A DNA stretch of 64,000 nucleotides, from contig NZ_JAJUXG010000004.1 in assembly GCF_021390535.1 (NCBI RefSeq), positions 124,001 through 188,000 on the forward strand, written 5' to 3'. A program made the position numbers and the translations under genes. The notes beneath the pieces are model-generated. The model saw nothing but the letters and a program-made list of their open reading frames with translations, searched no databases and was not told the DNA's origin. The stretch comes from Dyadobacter sp. CY312. GTDB lineage: Bacteria > Bacteroidota > Bacteroidia > Cytophagales > Spirosomataceae. Below, one piece after another: positions 36,967-46,823 of this stretch (its first letter is position 1; every line of letters starts with the position of its first letter).

Positions 36967-39900
36967 ATGAAAAAAAATCTATTTTGTTTATTATTGTTTA
37001 TGTTGCCGGTGTGGGTACAGGCTCAGAGCAAGATCGTTACGGGCAAAGTGACCTCGCCTGAAAAGGAGGCCATACCCGGTGTTAACGTGTTGGTGAAGGG
37101 CACGAGCACGGGCACGACCACCAATGCCAACGGTGAGTATAGCATTAGTGTAGGAAGTAAGGAAAATGTAATTGTGTTTTCATTTATTGGTTTTAAAACC
37201 GAACAAATTGAAATTGGCGATCGTACGAAGCTGGATGTGCAAATGAGTGCGGATCTGGTCAATTTAAATGAGGTTGTCGTAACGGCGAATGCCATTGTAA
37301 GGGAAAAAAAGGAACTAGGTTACGCTGTTTCGACCGTAGGAGGTGCCGAGCTCATTAAGGCACGTGACCCGAACCTGCTCAATTCCATGGCGGGCCGGAT
37401 CGCTGGTGTGCGAATTTCTCAGCAGTCGGGTACGGTTGGAGGTTCTACGAAAGTGATGATCAGAGGTGCCAACTCTATTTCAAGTGCCAGTGAGCCATTG
37501 TTTGTTGTGGACGGTATACCCATTTCCAATTCGTCGTTCAACAATTCTGAAACCGATGCAGTAACGGGAGGTGTGGATGTTGGAAACCGTGCTGGTGATA
37601 TCAATCCTGACGATGTGGAAAGTATGACTGTATTGAAAGGTGCGGCTGCATCAGCGCTATATGGTTCCAGAGCGCGTAATGGTGTAATTGTAATCACTAC
37701 AAAAAGAGGGAAGCCGGGTTCTAAAAAAACGAATGTGTCAGTCAATTCCTCGTTTCGGTCCGACAAAGTTTTGCGCACTCCCAAAATGCAGGATACCTAC
37801 GCTCAGGGCGTTTTGGGTGTTTACAACAATCAGTTGGGTAACGGATGGGGACCTAAAATAAGTGAGATTCAAGGCCAGGTTGTGGATTACAAGGGCGACC
37901 TTTCGACGCCCAGAGGTTATTCAGATAATTGGGGTAAATTTTTTGTGACGGGACATACATTGATCAACAGCATTGCAATAGATGGTGCAACCGAAACAAG
38001 TGATTACCGTGTAGGTTACACCAATTTAAAGCAAGTCGGAACAGTTCCTGGATCAGAACTGGGAAGACATACAATCGCACTGAATGGCGGTACCAAAATC
38101 GGTTCTAAAATTACATCGCGGGCATGGGCAAATTATGTGAGGACTACGAGTGATGGTCGTCCGGCACAAGGTTCAAATACTGAAAATATTCTGGCAACGA
38201 TTCTTACAGGTGTGCCTGCAACTGTTGATATCAATGAACTGAAAAACAATCTGTACGCAACACCAAATCAGGCTGTTCCGGATGGTTGGACCGGCGACCT
38301 GGCACGATCTATTGATTTGAATGGAGTTCAGAACAATCCTTACTGGGTCACAACTTTTAATAGATTTTCTAATTCTGTCGACAGGATTTTTGGAGGAACA
38401 AGTTTAAGCTATGATCCAACTTCCTGGCTTAATTTTACGGGTAGGGTAGGTACTGATTTTTTTACGGAAAATCGACGTAATGTAACCAGAAAGGGAACAA
38501 GAGGCCGGTTGAATGGTCAATTTGAAACGAACGATATTTTTGAACGTGAGTTACAAACGGATTTGATGGCGAGTGTAACGCATCAGATTACCCAAGACTG
38601 GGGTTTCAAAGGAATTATCGGACATCAGTTCAATCAACGTACGGTGCGCCGTTCAAGGATTTTGTCGCAAGGACTTAACATCGACCAGCTTTATACATTC
38701 GCCAACGCACAGTCCAACGTAGCTTCCAATTTTTACAGCAGAAAAGAAATCTTTGGAACCTATGCGGATCTTAGCTTCGATTACCGTAATTATTTGTTCG
38801 TGAATCTCACGGGCCGAAACGACTGGAGTTCAACGTTGCCGGTTGAGAACAATTCTTATTTTTACCCTTCTGCAAGTGTTTCGTTTGTACTCACAGAAGC
38901 TTTCCCTAACCTGAATATCGTTAAAAATGATATTTTGAGTTATGCGAAACTTCGCGCAAACTATGCCAATGTAGGAAGTGACGAAGATCCTTATCAGCTG
39001 GCTTTCACCTACAATCCACTCATTCAGGCTACGGATATTTACACCTTCAATATTTTATATCCGATTGGAGGTGCATCTGCATTTGGAGCAACCAATGTTT
39101 TGCCACCAACGAACCTGAAACCGCAGCGTCAGACATCTTATGAGTTGGGCGCGGAATTGAAATTTTTAAAAGGCCGCGTGGGATTGGATTTTACCTGGTA
39201 TAAAAGCTTGAATTATGACCAGATCATATCTATTGCCGTTCCGCAGTCCACAGGTTATTCCAGCAAAAGACTAAACATTGGAGAAATTTCAAACAATGGG
39301 ATAGAGGCGATGTTGACTGTAACACCCATCAAAACGACCTCGGGTTTCCGCTGGGATGCAGCATTTAACTTCAACAAAAACAAAAACAAGGTGGAATCGC
39401 TTGCACCAGGTTTGGAAGAGTTGATTTTAACCTCCGGCGATGGTTTCGGAATATTTGTTGTGGCTCGCCCGGGAGAGACCTTCAATATCCAGGGAGTGGG
39501 CTGGCTGCGTGATCCTGATGGAAATATTGTTATTAATGAAACCACTGGTTTACGTACACCGGGTGCAAGAAAATTGCTGGGAAACATTTATCCTGACTGG
39601 ACGCTGGGGATCAACAACTCGTTTTCATACAAAGGATTTGACCTGAATTTCCTTGTTGATATTCGTAAAGGAGGTGTGATCAATTCACAGACTGTGAGCA
39701 TTATCAGAGAAGCAGGAATGGCTGCTGAAACTGCGGTGAATAATCGCACACCTATTGTCGATCCGGGTGTGATTAAAAATGCGGATGGTACGTACCGTCC
39801 TAACGACGTACCTGTTGCCAGCATGGAGCAGTATTGGTCACAACTGGATAACACAAACAGTCCCGAAGGCAATACCTTTGACGCTTCCTATGCCAAACTT

Positions 39901-40131
39901 CGCGAAGTGCGCCTTGCTTACAACCTGCCTAAAAGCCTGGTAACCAAAACACCATTTGGAAATATTTCCGTGGGTGTTGAGGGACGTAATTTATGGATTA
40001 TCAAATCGCACGTACCACATATTGATCCGGAATCAAACGTATTGGGAACGGGCCTGATCGGAGAAGGGCTGGAACGTGGTAGCATTCCAAGCACGCGATC
40101 CATCGGTGCCAACCTTCGTTTTACTTTCTGA
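36967..40131 (+). CDS. SusC-like TonB-dependent transporter
   Basis: This full-length (1054 residues) SusC/RagA transporter has a signal peptide (LFCLLLFMLPVWVQAQ), a carboxypeptidase-like domain (VTGKVTSPEKEAIPGVNVLVKGTS), a plug (MIRGANSISSASEPLFVVDGIPI and NPDDVESMTVLKGAAASALYG) and a barrel ending SIGANLRFTF. Unlike the transporter at 14522 its VVVTANAIVREKKELGYAVS segment belongs to the RagA-like subgroup. A SusD-like gene follows after 37 bases. No glycosidase lies nearby; the next gene is an S41 protease on the other strand, so its cargo may not be a polysaccharide. Confidence 0.95.
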   Translation: MKKNLFCLLLFMLPVWVQAQSKIVTGKVTSPEKEAIPGVNVLVKGTSTGTTTNANGEYSISVGSKENVIVFSFIGFKTEQIEIGDRTKLDVQMSADLVNLNEVVVTANAIVREKKELGYAVSTVGGAELIKARDPNLLNSMAGRIAGVRISQQSGTVGGSTKVMIRGANSISSASEPLFVVDGIPISNSSFNNSETDAVTGGVDVGNRAGDINPDDVESMTVLKGAAASALYGSRARNGVIVITTKRGKPGSKKTNVSVNSSFRSDKVLRTPKMQDTYAQGVLGVYNNQLGNGWGPKISEIQGQVVDYKGDLSTPRGYSDNWGKFFVTGHTLINSIAIDGATETSDYRVGYTNLKQVGTVPGSELGRHTIALNGGTKIGSKITSRAWANYVRTTSDGRPAQGSNTENILATILTGVPATVDINELKNNLYATPNQAVPDGWTGDLARSIDLNGVQNNPYWVTTFNRFSNSVDRIFGGTSLSYDPTSWLNFTGRVGTDFFTENRRNVTRKGTRGRLNGQFETNDIFERELQTDLMASVTHQITQDWGFKGIIGHQFNQRTVRRSRILSQGLNIDQLYTFANAQSNVASNFYSRKEIFGTYADLSFDYRNYLFVNLTGRNDWSSTLPVENNSYFYPSASVSFVLTEAFPNLNIVKNDILSYAKLRANYANVGSDEDPYQLAFTYNPLIQATDIYTFNILYPIGGASAFGATNVLPPTNLKPQRQTSYELGAELKFLKGRVGLDFTWYKSLNYDQIISIAVPQSTGYSSKRLNIGEISNNGIEAMLTVTPIKTTSGFRWDAAFNFNKNKNKVESLAPGLEELILTSGDGFGIFVVARPGETFNIQGVGWLRDPDGNIVINETTGLRTPGARKLLGNIYPDWTLGINNSFSYKGFDLNFLVDIRKGGVINSQTVSIIREAGMAAETAVNNRTPIVDPGVIKNADGTYRPNDVPVASMEQYWSQLDNTNSPEGNTFDASYAKLREVRLAYNLPKSLVTKTPFGNISVGVEGRNLWIIKSHVPHIDPESNVLGTGLIGEGLERGSIPSTRSIGANLRFTF

Positions 40132-40168
40132 TTTTATTCCTGATTTCATTCATAAAAGTTAATAGATT

Positions 40169-41581
40169 ATGAAAAAGATATTTGTTTTTTTACTTCTGCT
40201 ATGCTGTTCTACGTCTTGTTTTAAAGACAGCGATATCAATATTGATCCGAACAGATCTGTTTCTGTTGATCCGGCATTGCTGTTCAGTGGTGCAGCAACG
40301 CAATTGTCGCTATTGCGAGTTGGTGAACTCACATGGCCCATTGCATTGGGTAGCCAAATGTGGGCTTCGGGTGCACGGTGGGGTTTGGCGCAGGCTCAGT
40401 ACGATCAGACACGTATCCGCAGTGCATGGGGCAAAACCTATACCGACGTTTTAAAAAACCTGGGTGTTGCAGTGAAACTTGCTGAAACTACAACTCCGGT
40501 TCCTCGTAATGCAGTGGCTCAATGTAAAATATTACAGGCGTTCACATATTCTCAAACGAGCTTTTTGTGGGGTGATATTCCCTTTTCAGAAGCGGCAAAT
40601 GGAGAAGTAAACTGGCCCAAATTTGACAAACAGCAAGATGTCCTGAATGGCTGCCTGGCCTTGCTTGATGAAGCATTGGGAATGATTGATACCAATTCGA
40701 AAGGAATAATTGCTCCAAATGACCTGTATTACGGAGGTGATATGGTAAAATGGAAAAAATTTGCCAATTCGCTTAAACTGAGAATTCTGTTTGCCATGGT
40801 CGACTCTGATGGAACCAAAGCAGCGGCAATTGGGAAAATCGTTACAGATGGATCGGGTATTACTTCCGTTGCGGATGCGATGCAGTTCAAATATTTTAAC
40901 GAACCTGGACGTCAAAATCCCCGCTTTTCATTTACAGCTATTTTTCGTGGCGGAGTTCAATCCGACTGGTATTGTTCAAAACCGGTTTACGACTTACTGG
41001 TTTCCTTGAAAGATCCCCGGATTCCGTACTTTTTCCAGCCAGGACCAGAGGCAGGAGCCAATGAATATATTGCATTGAATAGTGTGGAATCGTACACGAC
41101 CAAATCTGCCTTGGTCAGTCTCAACTTGTTAAAGGCTGACTTGCCCGAGGTTTCTTTTTCTTATTCCGAGCAGCTTTTGTTTGAAGCAGAAGCTTACGCA
41201 AGAGGTTTTGCTTCCGGTGGATTTGAGATTGCCACGACCAAACTTCGTGCAGGTGTAAGTGCTTCGCTAATCTCATTTGGTGTTCCTGCTGCTCAGGCAG
41301 AGGCTTATGCTACCAGCTTGCCTGCGCTTACTGCGGCTAACTATAAAGACGTACTTGCGAAACAACAATATCTGGATCTTTTTATGCGACCTGTTGAAGG
41401 TTGGACTCAGCACAGAAGGTCGGGTGTTACAGGGCAGGAAATCCCGGTTATGACTCCTCCGGTTGGCTCTCCTGTTACTGGTTTAATGCGTCGTTTGTTG
41501 TATCGCAATGAGGAACTGAATTCCAATCCAAATACACCAAGCGGAATTGCACTTGATGTGCCGCAATGGTTTGATAAGTAG
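40169..41581 (+). CDS. SusD-like outer-membrane lipoprotein (SusD/RagB type 2)
   Basis: This 470-residue lipoprotein (lipobox STSC, MKKIFVFLLLLCCSTSCFKD) is of the shorter SusD-like_2 group. It carries INIDPNRSVSVDPALLFSGAATQLSLLRVGE near the start, a central FTYSQTSFLWGDIPFSEA, YGGDMVKWKKFANSLKLRILFAM, and LLFEAEAYARGFASGG and AKQQYLDLFMRPVEGWTQHRRSG towards the end. It forms the lid of the SusC transporter just upstream. SusD-like_2 proteins occur in pairs with RagA-like transporters that often import peptides or other non-starch cargo. A strong terminator follows. Confidence 0.93.
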   Translation: MKKIFVFLLLLCCSTSCFKDSDINIDPNRSVSVDPALLFSGAATQLSLLRVGELTWPIALGSQMWASGARWGLAQAQYDQTRIRSAWGKTYTDVLKNLGVAVKLAETTTPVPRNAVAQCKILQAFTYSQTSFLWGDIPFSEAANGEVNWPKFDKQQDVLNGCLALLDEALGMIDTNSKGIIAPNDLYYGGDMVKWKKFANSLKLRILFAMVDSDGTKAAAIGKIVTDGSGITSVADAMQFKYFNEPGRQNPRFSFTAIFRGGVQSDWYCSKPVYDLLVSLKDPRIPYFFQPGPEAGANEYIALNSVESYTTKSALVSLNLLKADLPEVSFSYSEQLLFEAEAYARGFASGGFEIATTKLRAGVSASLISFGVPAAQAEAYATSLPALTAANYKDVLAKQQYLDLFMRPVEGWTQHRRSGVTGQEIPVMTPPVGSPVTGLMRRLLYRNEELNSNPNTPSGIALDVPQWFDK

Positions 41582-41589
41582 TTTTATCG

Positions 41590-41617
41590 AAAAGGCCCGG
41601 ATTTTGCCGGGCCTTTT
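41590..41617. terminator. Strong bidirectional terminator
   Basis: The 11-bp perfect stem AAAAGGCCCGG pairs with CCGGGCCTTTT around ATTTTG. It lies nine bases after the SusD-like stop and 22 bases before the end of the convergent S41 protease gene. Confidence 0.9.
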
Positions 41618-41638
41618 CACTGTTAAACGAACTATATT

Positions 41639-43078
41639 TTACTTACCGATTGGATTCAGACCAGTCGTTTTGATCATGAGTTTTTCCCGCAATCGAAGAT
41701 CATCCCGATAGGTTTCCGTCGCAAAGGTACTTACTGTTTTCGTTGCAGCAAGCCTTCCGTTTGTGCTTGCAGGAACGCCCATCACATCCAGTGCCTTTCT
41801 GAAAAGTGTCTCGTTCTCATCTGCAAATGCTCTGTAAGGAACCGTTAGATCATCCACCTGATAAGTCGGTGTCATTCCATTAATTGTACCATAGTCTGAT
41901 TCCCCGTTAACGTTGGCTGTTTGTCCAAGCATTAGATACACACCCCACTTCCATCGTTCCTGATCGTCGGGGATCAGGGAACCGAATAAATTTTTTCCCG
42001 CCGTGTGGCTTCCGATTGTAATTACTTCCATATATGGTTTCAATCCATTGATCACCAGCTCGCTGGCCGAAGCAGTACTTTCGGATGTGAGAACAAACAA
42101 ACGGTTCAGGTTATTGCCGATATTGTTCGTTTCATTCCGAAAATTGTAATTGAGTGCATTAGCACCTTTTTGCTTTTGCCAATAGGCGATGTATTTATCG
42201 TTCCATTGTTCTTTGTAAAACACTTTGCTGCTTCCGATATTTTTCCCGATCAATGAGGCCAGTGTATTGGCTGAGCTGATGTAACCACCAGAATTGAAGC
42301 GAAGATCAAGTACGAGCTCATTAACCCCGCTGCTTTTAAAATTGGCAAAAATCTGACGCAGTTCATTGTCGTATTTTGATGTGTCGTTACTTATCCCCGG
42401 TACAAATTGCGTGTAGACTACGTAACCAATTTTTTTGCCGCTTGCAGATTTATCAAGGATGGTAGAAAACGCAACCGGATCCTCGGAGACCACCGCGCGG
42501 GTAAGTGTTATGCCAGAGCTATTAGCTGTAAAAACAGTACCATTCAGCGTTCCCAGGGTAAATGTGGCAGTTTCGCTTCCTGAAAGCAGCGTAGCATAGT
42601 TGTCTTTCGTGAGCTGTGTACCATTGACTTTAAGCACTACATCGCCTCTTTTTAATCCTGCAAGGTCAGCCGGACTTCCTTTAACTACATAGTTGAGAAA
42701 CAGACCTATGTTGGTGTTGGCATTGTCCGCGAAAGACAATGAGTAACTGATACCGAAGATTTTGCTAATACCATTGAATGAATTTTGAAGCGCGTCAATA
42801 TCGTCCGTAACCATTGAAAACCTGTCTACCGATGTGCGCTGGTAAACCAATTTTTCAAAGTAATCATTTGGATCCGCTTTTGCGTCCAGTGTGCTCTCTG
42901 CCGGAAGTTGTTTATACCAGAAGTAGGCATCATCCATCACTTCGTAAAGCCAGCTGTTAATTGCCTGATAGTTCGTATTGTTATCTGTCCCCGGTTCGAC
43001 CTCCTTGTCTTTGCAGCTCACAAATGCTGTAAGGAGAAAGATATAGATCAGTGTATTGATTTTTCTAAAATGTCTCAT
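41639..43078 (-). CDS. S41-family (C-terminal processing) peptidase lipoprotein with PDZ domain
   Basis: This 479-residue serine protease of the tail-specific/CtpA type has a lipoprotein signal (lipobox FVSC), so it is anchored in the envelope. An N-terminal helical domain precedes a PDZ domain (~residues 100-190, including FLNYVVKGSPADLAGLKRGDVVLKVNG). The catalytic domain has the TASASE motif with Ser337 and the lysine of GSHTAGKN (Lys362), a spacing of 25 as in Tsp. The family cleaves peptides or carboxy-terminal tails in the periplasm. It faces the SusC/SusD pair convergently; a link to peptide import is possible but only inferred. Confidence 0.92.
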   Translation of the reverse strand: MRHFRKINTLIYIFLLTAFVSCKDKEVEPGTDNNTNYQAINSWLYEVMDDAYFWYKQLPAESTLDAKADPNDYFEKLVYQRTSVDRFSMVTDDIDALQNSFNGISKIFGISYSLSFADNANTNIGLFLNYVVKGSPADLAGLKRGDVVLKVNGTQLTKDNYATLLSGSETATFTLGTLNGTVFTANSSGITLTRAVVSEDPVAFSTILDKSASGKKIGYVVYTQFVPGISNDTSKYDNELRQIFANFKSSGVNELVLDLRFNSGGYISSANTLASLIGKNIGSSKVFYKEQWNDKYIAYWQKQKGANALNYNFRNETNNIGNNLNRLFVLTSESTASASELVINGLKPYMEVITIGSHTAGKNLFGSLIPDDQERWKWGVYLMLGQTANVNGESDYGTINGMTPTYQVDDLTVPYRAFADENETLFRKALDVMGVPASTNGRLAATKTVSTFATETYRDDLRLREKLMIKTTGLNPIGK

Positions 43079-43417
43079 AATTGGTTACTTGTAAAGTGTC
43101 CTAAACCAATGGTTTTGAGGTGCAGTTGGTTCTGGTTCGAATAACGTATTTAAAACTTATTACGTATTCTGACTTTAAAGTGTGGCAGATTTTATGTGTG
43201 ACGCACAAAAAAAGACCCGAGAAAATCCCAGGTCAATTTATTCTAATAACATCCTTTTTATTTCAATCTTAGAGTCCATCGGAAATCTTTTTCGGTACGC
43301 AACGGACCGTGTAAATCCCCCGATTTGTAACGCACTTTTCCGTTTACTCAGTAGCGTAATTCTACTATATTTTGTCTTTGCCAGCCTGTTTAATTTTACA
43401 AGAAAAACAAAAAAGCT
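43079..43417. other. 339-base intergenic region with a weak hairpin
   Basis: This divergent region lies between the S41 and small lipoprotein genes. It contains an imperfect hairpin ending in a T-run on the minus strand (about 43205-43233, including GACCTGGGA-like and TCGGGTC arms). Just before that, on the minus strand, is a 61-residue basic frame (43238-43423) that I do not trust as a gene. The promoter for the lipoprotein may include TATATTTTG near 43369-43377. Confidence 0.35.
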
Positions 43418-43702
43418 ATGCAAAAGATATTCAGAACAATAGTTACAGCAGGCGCTTTTTTTGCAGTAACGTTATCCCTGTCATGTAGTGACAAAGACAA
43501 TTCCCCCAGTCCCGTCAATTGTAGCAAAAATGCTGAAAAGGTGACAGCAGCCAGTCAGGTTTGGACAGACGATCTGACTAATAAGGCAAAGTGCGAAGCA
43601 TACAAGACAGCGGTCAGGGATTTTTACAAAAGTTGCGAAACGTACTATACGGGTGCTGCGAAAAAGGCTATTGACGACTTTCTGGCTACACCCTGTCCCT
43701 AA
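43418..43702 (+). CDS. Small cysteine-containing lipoprotein
   Basis: This 94-residue envelope lipoprotein (signal AGAFFAVTLSLSC, lipobox cysteine at residue ~23) has a mature helical part with several cysteines (NCSKNAEKV, KAKCEAYKTAVRDFYKSCETYY, TPCP). These could form disulfides stabilising a small helical hairpin. I recognise no family by name. It is monocistronic and ends before a shared terminator. Confidence 0.72.
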   Translation: MQKIFRTIVTAGAFFAVTLSLSCSDKDNSPSPVNCSKNAEKVTAASQVWTDDLTNKAKCEAYKTAVRDFYKSCETYYTGAAKKAIDDFLATPCP

Positions 43703-43728
43703 GATCGCATGACTGATTTCAAGTTAAA

Positions 43729-43758
43729 AGCTGTCCTGCAATATCAAACGGGACAGCT
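43729..43758. terminator. Convergent terminator between lipoprotein and iolE
   Basis: An 8-bp perfect stem, AGCTGTCC pairing with GGACAGCT around a 14-base loop, lies between the ends of two convergent genes. A short T-run follows on the minus strand side. It is the probable 3' end of the inositol operon. Confidence 0.6.
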
Positions 43759-43762
43759 CTCG

Positions 43763-44665
43763 TTAAATTCCGGTCAGGTGGTTAAAGAATTTACGGGCAA
43801 TGATCGCATATTCCAGCGGATTGGCTTTTGCGGGATCCTGTTCGGCTTCCAGCACGATCCAGCCATTGTAATCGCTTCCCTTTATTACTTCAAATAATGA
43901 AGGAAAATCAATACAACCTTCCGGATCTCCCGGAACAGTGAAAACGCCTTCTTTTACTGCTGTAAGAAAGCTCAGTTTCTCGTCATGGACTCTTTGTAAA
44001 ATATTAGGACGCACATCTTTCAGGTGTATGTGAGCTGTTCTTCCAATGTATTTTTTCAATGCCGTTACCGGATTTTCTCCTGCAAAGTAGAAGTGTCCGC
44101 AATCGTAGTTCAGATATACATTCTCAGGATCAGTTTCGTTCAGGAGGCGATCTGTTTCTTCAATGGTCTGAATACAGGTTCCCATGTGGTGGTGAAAAGC
44201 CAGCTTCATACCCCGATCCCGGGCGATTTTACCTAATTCATTCAAGCCATAAGTGAAGCTTTTCCATTCGTCATTGGTTTTAAGCAACCCTTTTCCTTCG
44301 AATACAGGTACATTCATTTGGCCCTGACAACTGTTACCAGTCTCGCCGCCACCAATCAGTTTTGCTCCCATGGTTTCCAGGAAATCGAGCAGCCGTGTAA
44401 AGCTTTCGCGGTTTTCAGCCAGCGATTTGGTGGTGAGTTCATAGCTGTTCCACTGGTTGCAAATTTGCAGTCCGCGTAGTTCCAAAGCTTTACGAAGCAC
44501 ATTGGTATCTCGTGGAAATTTATTTCCAACTTCGCAACCCGTGAATCCTGCCAGAGCCATTTCACTCACGCACTGTTCAAAGGTATTTTCTCCGCCCAGT
44601 TCAGGCATATCATCGTTGGTCCAGTTGATAGGAGCAACCCCTAGTTTTATATTTTCGAAATTCAT
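43763..44665 (-). CDS. iolE: Inosose dehydratase (IolE)
   Basis: This 300-residue TIM-barrel enzyme dehydrates 2-keto-myo-inositol (scyllo-inosose) to 3D-trihydroxycyclohexane-1,2-dione in the second step of myo-inositol breakdown. The opening LGVAPINWTNDDMPELGGENTFEQCVSEMALAGFTGCEVG is characteristic of IolE. Metal and active-site motifs include FHHHMGTCIQ, NYDCGHFYF, HIHLKDV and the terminal IVLEAEQDP. It is the last gene of the minus-strand iol cluster, 145 bases after iolD. Confidence is high because the sequence and context agree. Confidence 0.95.
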   Translation of the reverse strand: MNFENIKLGVAPINWTNDDMPELGGENTFEQCVSEMALAGFTGCEVGNKFPRDTNVLRKALELRGLQICNQWNSYELTTKSLAENRESFTRLLDFLETMGAKLIGGGETGNSCQGQMNVPVFEGKGLLKTNDEWKSFTYGLNELGKIARDRGMKLAFHHHMGTCIQTIEETDRLLNETDPENVYLNYDCGHFYFAGENPVTALKKYIGRTAHIHLKDVRPNILQRVHDEKLSFLTAVKEGVFTVPGDPEGCIDFPSLFEVIKGSDYNGWIVLEAEQDPAKANPLEYAIIARKFFNHLTGI

Positions 44666-44770
44666 AAATTAATGAAAAGTTAAGAATGAAGACCGGGACG
44701 CCGGTGCGATTAAAAATGAAGTGTTGAAAGTGTTTAGTACGAGGTTGATTAATAGCTGATTAACTGCTAG

Positions 44771-44814
44771 CTTCTTAACTCCTTCCTCTTTAACTTCTCT
44801 AACTACTTCTTTAC
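44771..44814. repeat. Low-complexity TTAACTTCTCTAACTAC spacer word, shared with 52591-52628
   Basis: The iolD-iolE gap carries a run of CTTCTTAACTCC, TTTAACTTCTCT and AACTACTT words. A very similar run lies at 52591-52628 in the iolC-mmsA gap. Both are pyrimidine-biased on the plus strand, so the transcript would read GAAGTTAGAGGAGTTAAG-type. The origin is unclear. Confidence 0.45.
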
Positions 44815-46679
44815 AAAAATATCCTCTGTTCCTTTTTATTCTCCTTGTAAGTCTCAAAAGCCTTTTGAACCGATGGCGAAGTGGATACTTCAGCAACGGG
44901 CACTTCCCACCAGGCGTGATAACCTTTTACGGTTCGGTACAAGTTGGTTTCTATGTAAATTACCGTGGTTCGGTCATTCAATTTGGATTGTGCTAATGCT
45001 TCATCCAGCGACTTTTTATCGGTTGCTTTGATGACAATGGCGCCCAAACTTTCAGCATTTTTGGCAAGATCAACCGGCAGGAATTCACCCGACAACTGCC
45101 CGGAATTTTCATCACGATATTGATATCTGGTTCCAAATCGTTCACTTCCAATGCTTTCAGAAAGTCCGCCGATGCTGGCATATCCGTTGTTGTTCAGCAG
45201 TAAAATGGTAAACCGAACGCCTTCCTGAATCGCCGTAACGATTTCGTGGTTGTTCATCAGATAACCTCCATCGCCACAGATCACATAAATTTCTCGTGAA
45301 GGATCCGCCATTTTTGCGCCCAATCCGGCAGCGATTTCGTAGCCCATACAGGAGAAACCATATTCCAAGTGGAAATTTTTGGGGTCTGTAGCACGCCACA
45401 ATTTGTGCAAATCGCCCGGAGCGCTTCCGGATGCATTGATCATCACATCACGGTCATCCATAAAACTGTTGAGCGCACCAATTACGACCGCCTGATCAAT
45501 AGGAGCAACGGTTCCGTTTCCTTCCGCATATATTTTGGTCACCTCATCATCCCAGGCTTTGTTTATGTCAGCGATTTTTTGACGATAATCGGCGGCAACT
45601 TCAAAATCTGCGAGCAAACCGGAAAGTTCTTCTAAAACTGCTTTCGCATCGCCCACAACGGGTAGGGCAGCATGTTTGAAAGCATCGAATTCGCTGATAT
45701 TGATATTGATAAATTTTACATCAGGATTTTTGAATATGGATTTGGAAGCGGTGGTGAAATCGCTGTAACGTGTACCAATTCCGATCACAACATCGGCTTC
45801 ATTAGCCACTTCTATTGCGTATTTTGTGCCCGTAGCGCCAAGCCCGCCAATGCTGTAAGGCTGATCAAAACGAACAGCACCTTTTCCTGCAAAAGTCTCT
45901 CCAACAGGTATTCCGGTAGCAGTAGCAAATTGGTGCAATACCTCGCAAGCATCACTGTAAATGGCTCCACCACCTGCAACGATCACCGGATTTTTAGACT
46001 TCCTGATCCAACCTGCCGCCTCTTTAATCAGATTCAGATCCGGGCGTGGACGGCCTATTTTCCAAACTCTCTTTTTGAACAGATCCTCCGGATAGTCGTA
46101 TGCAAAAGTTTGCACGTCTTGCGGCATGGACAGCGTGACGGCACCCATTTCAGCTTGTGAGGTAAGCACCCGCATTACCTCTGGCAACGAGTAAATCAGC
46201 TGCTCCGGACGGTTGATCCTGTCCCAATATTTAGAAACGGGTTTGAAGCAATCGTTTACGGAAATGTCTTGTGTTCCCGCGCTTTCCAGTTGTTGTAAAA
46301 CCGGATTGGGTTCACGGGTGGCGAAAATATCTCCTGGCAAAAGCAAAACGGGTAAGCGGTTGATGGTTGCCAAAGCCGCGCCGGTAATCATATTGGTTGC
46401 TCCCGGTCCGATTGAGGTCGTACAAACGAAGGCACCAAGCCGGTTTTTGACCTTGGTGTATGCAACCGCGGCATGTACCATCGACTGTTCGTTGCGGCTT
46501 TGGTAGTATCTGAAATCCGGATTTTCCTGCAAAGCCTGTCCTAGTCCTGCCACATTACCATGCCCGAAAATTCCGAAACATCCTCCGAAATAAGGTGCTT
46601 CTACACCGTCACGTTCAATGTATTGGTTTTTTAAAAATGTTATGGTAGCCTGAGCTACAGTTAATCGTCTGGTCTTCAT
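44811..46679 (-). CDS. iolD: 3D-(3,5/4)-trihydroxycyclohexane-1,2-dione acylhydrolase (IolD)
   Basis: This 622-residue thiamine-diphosphate enzyme of the acetolactate synthase superfamily opens the inositol ring, giving 5-deoxy-D-glucuronate. It has the three-domain layout: the N-terminal Pyr domain ([53 protein letters not shown]), the central domain ([15 protein letters not shown]), and the C-terminal PP domain. The PP domain has the ThDP/Mg motif [14 protein letters not shown]...[12 protein letters not shown] (from about residue 467). The length equals the family norm. It is followed by iolE and preceded by an iolJ-type aldolase gene on the same strand. Confidence 0.96.
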   Translation of the reverse strand: [622 protein letters not shown]

Positions 46680-46823
46680 AATTCGTTTCGCTTCTTATTT
46701 GTAATGAAAGCCTGTTTTTGATAAAATTTTGTCAGGGATTGTCAGGGAATGGTCATTTTTTGTTGCTGAATCGTCGCCTTTGGTTCTGAAAGTTCTTGCT
46801 TTATTGGGCTGGAAAATCGTATC

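Noticed and set aside
45672..46160. 162-residue plus-strand frame inside iolD
   Set aside because: Antisense to the well-conserved ThDP enzyme, with no recognisable motif.
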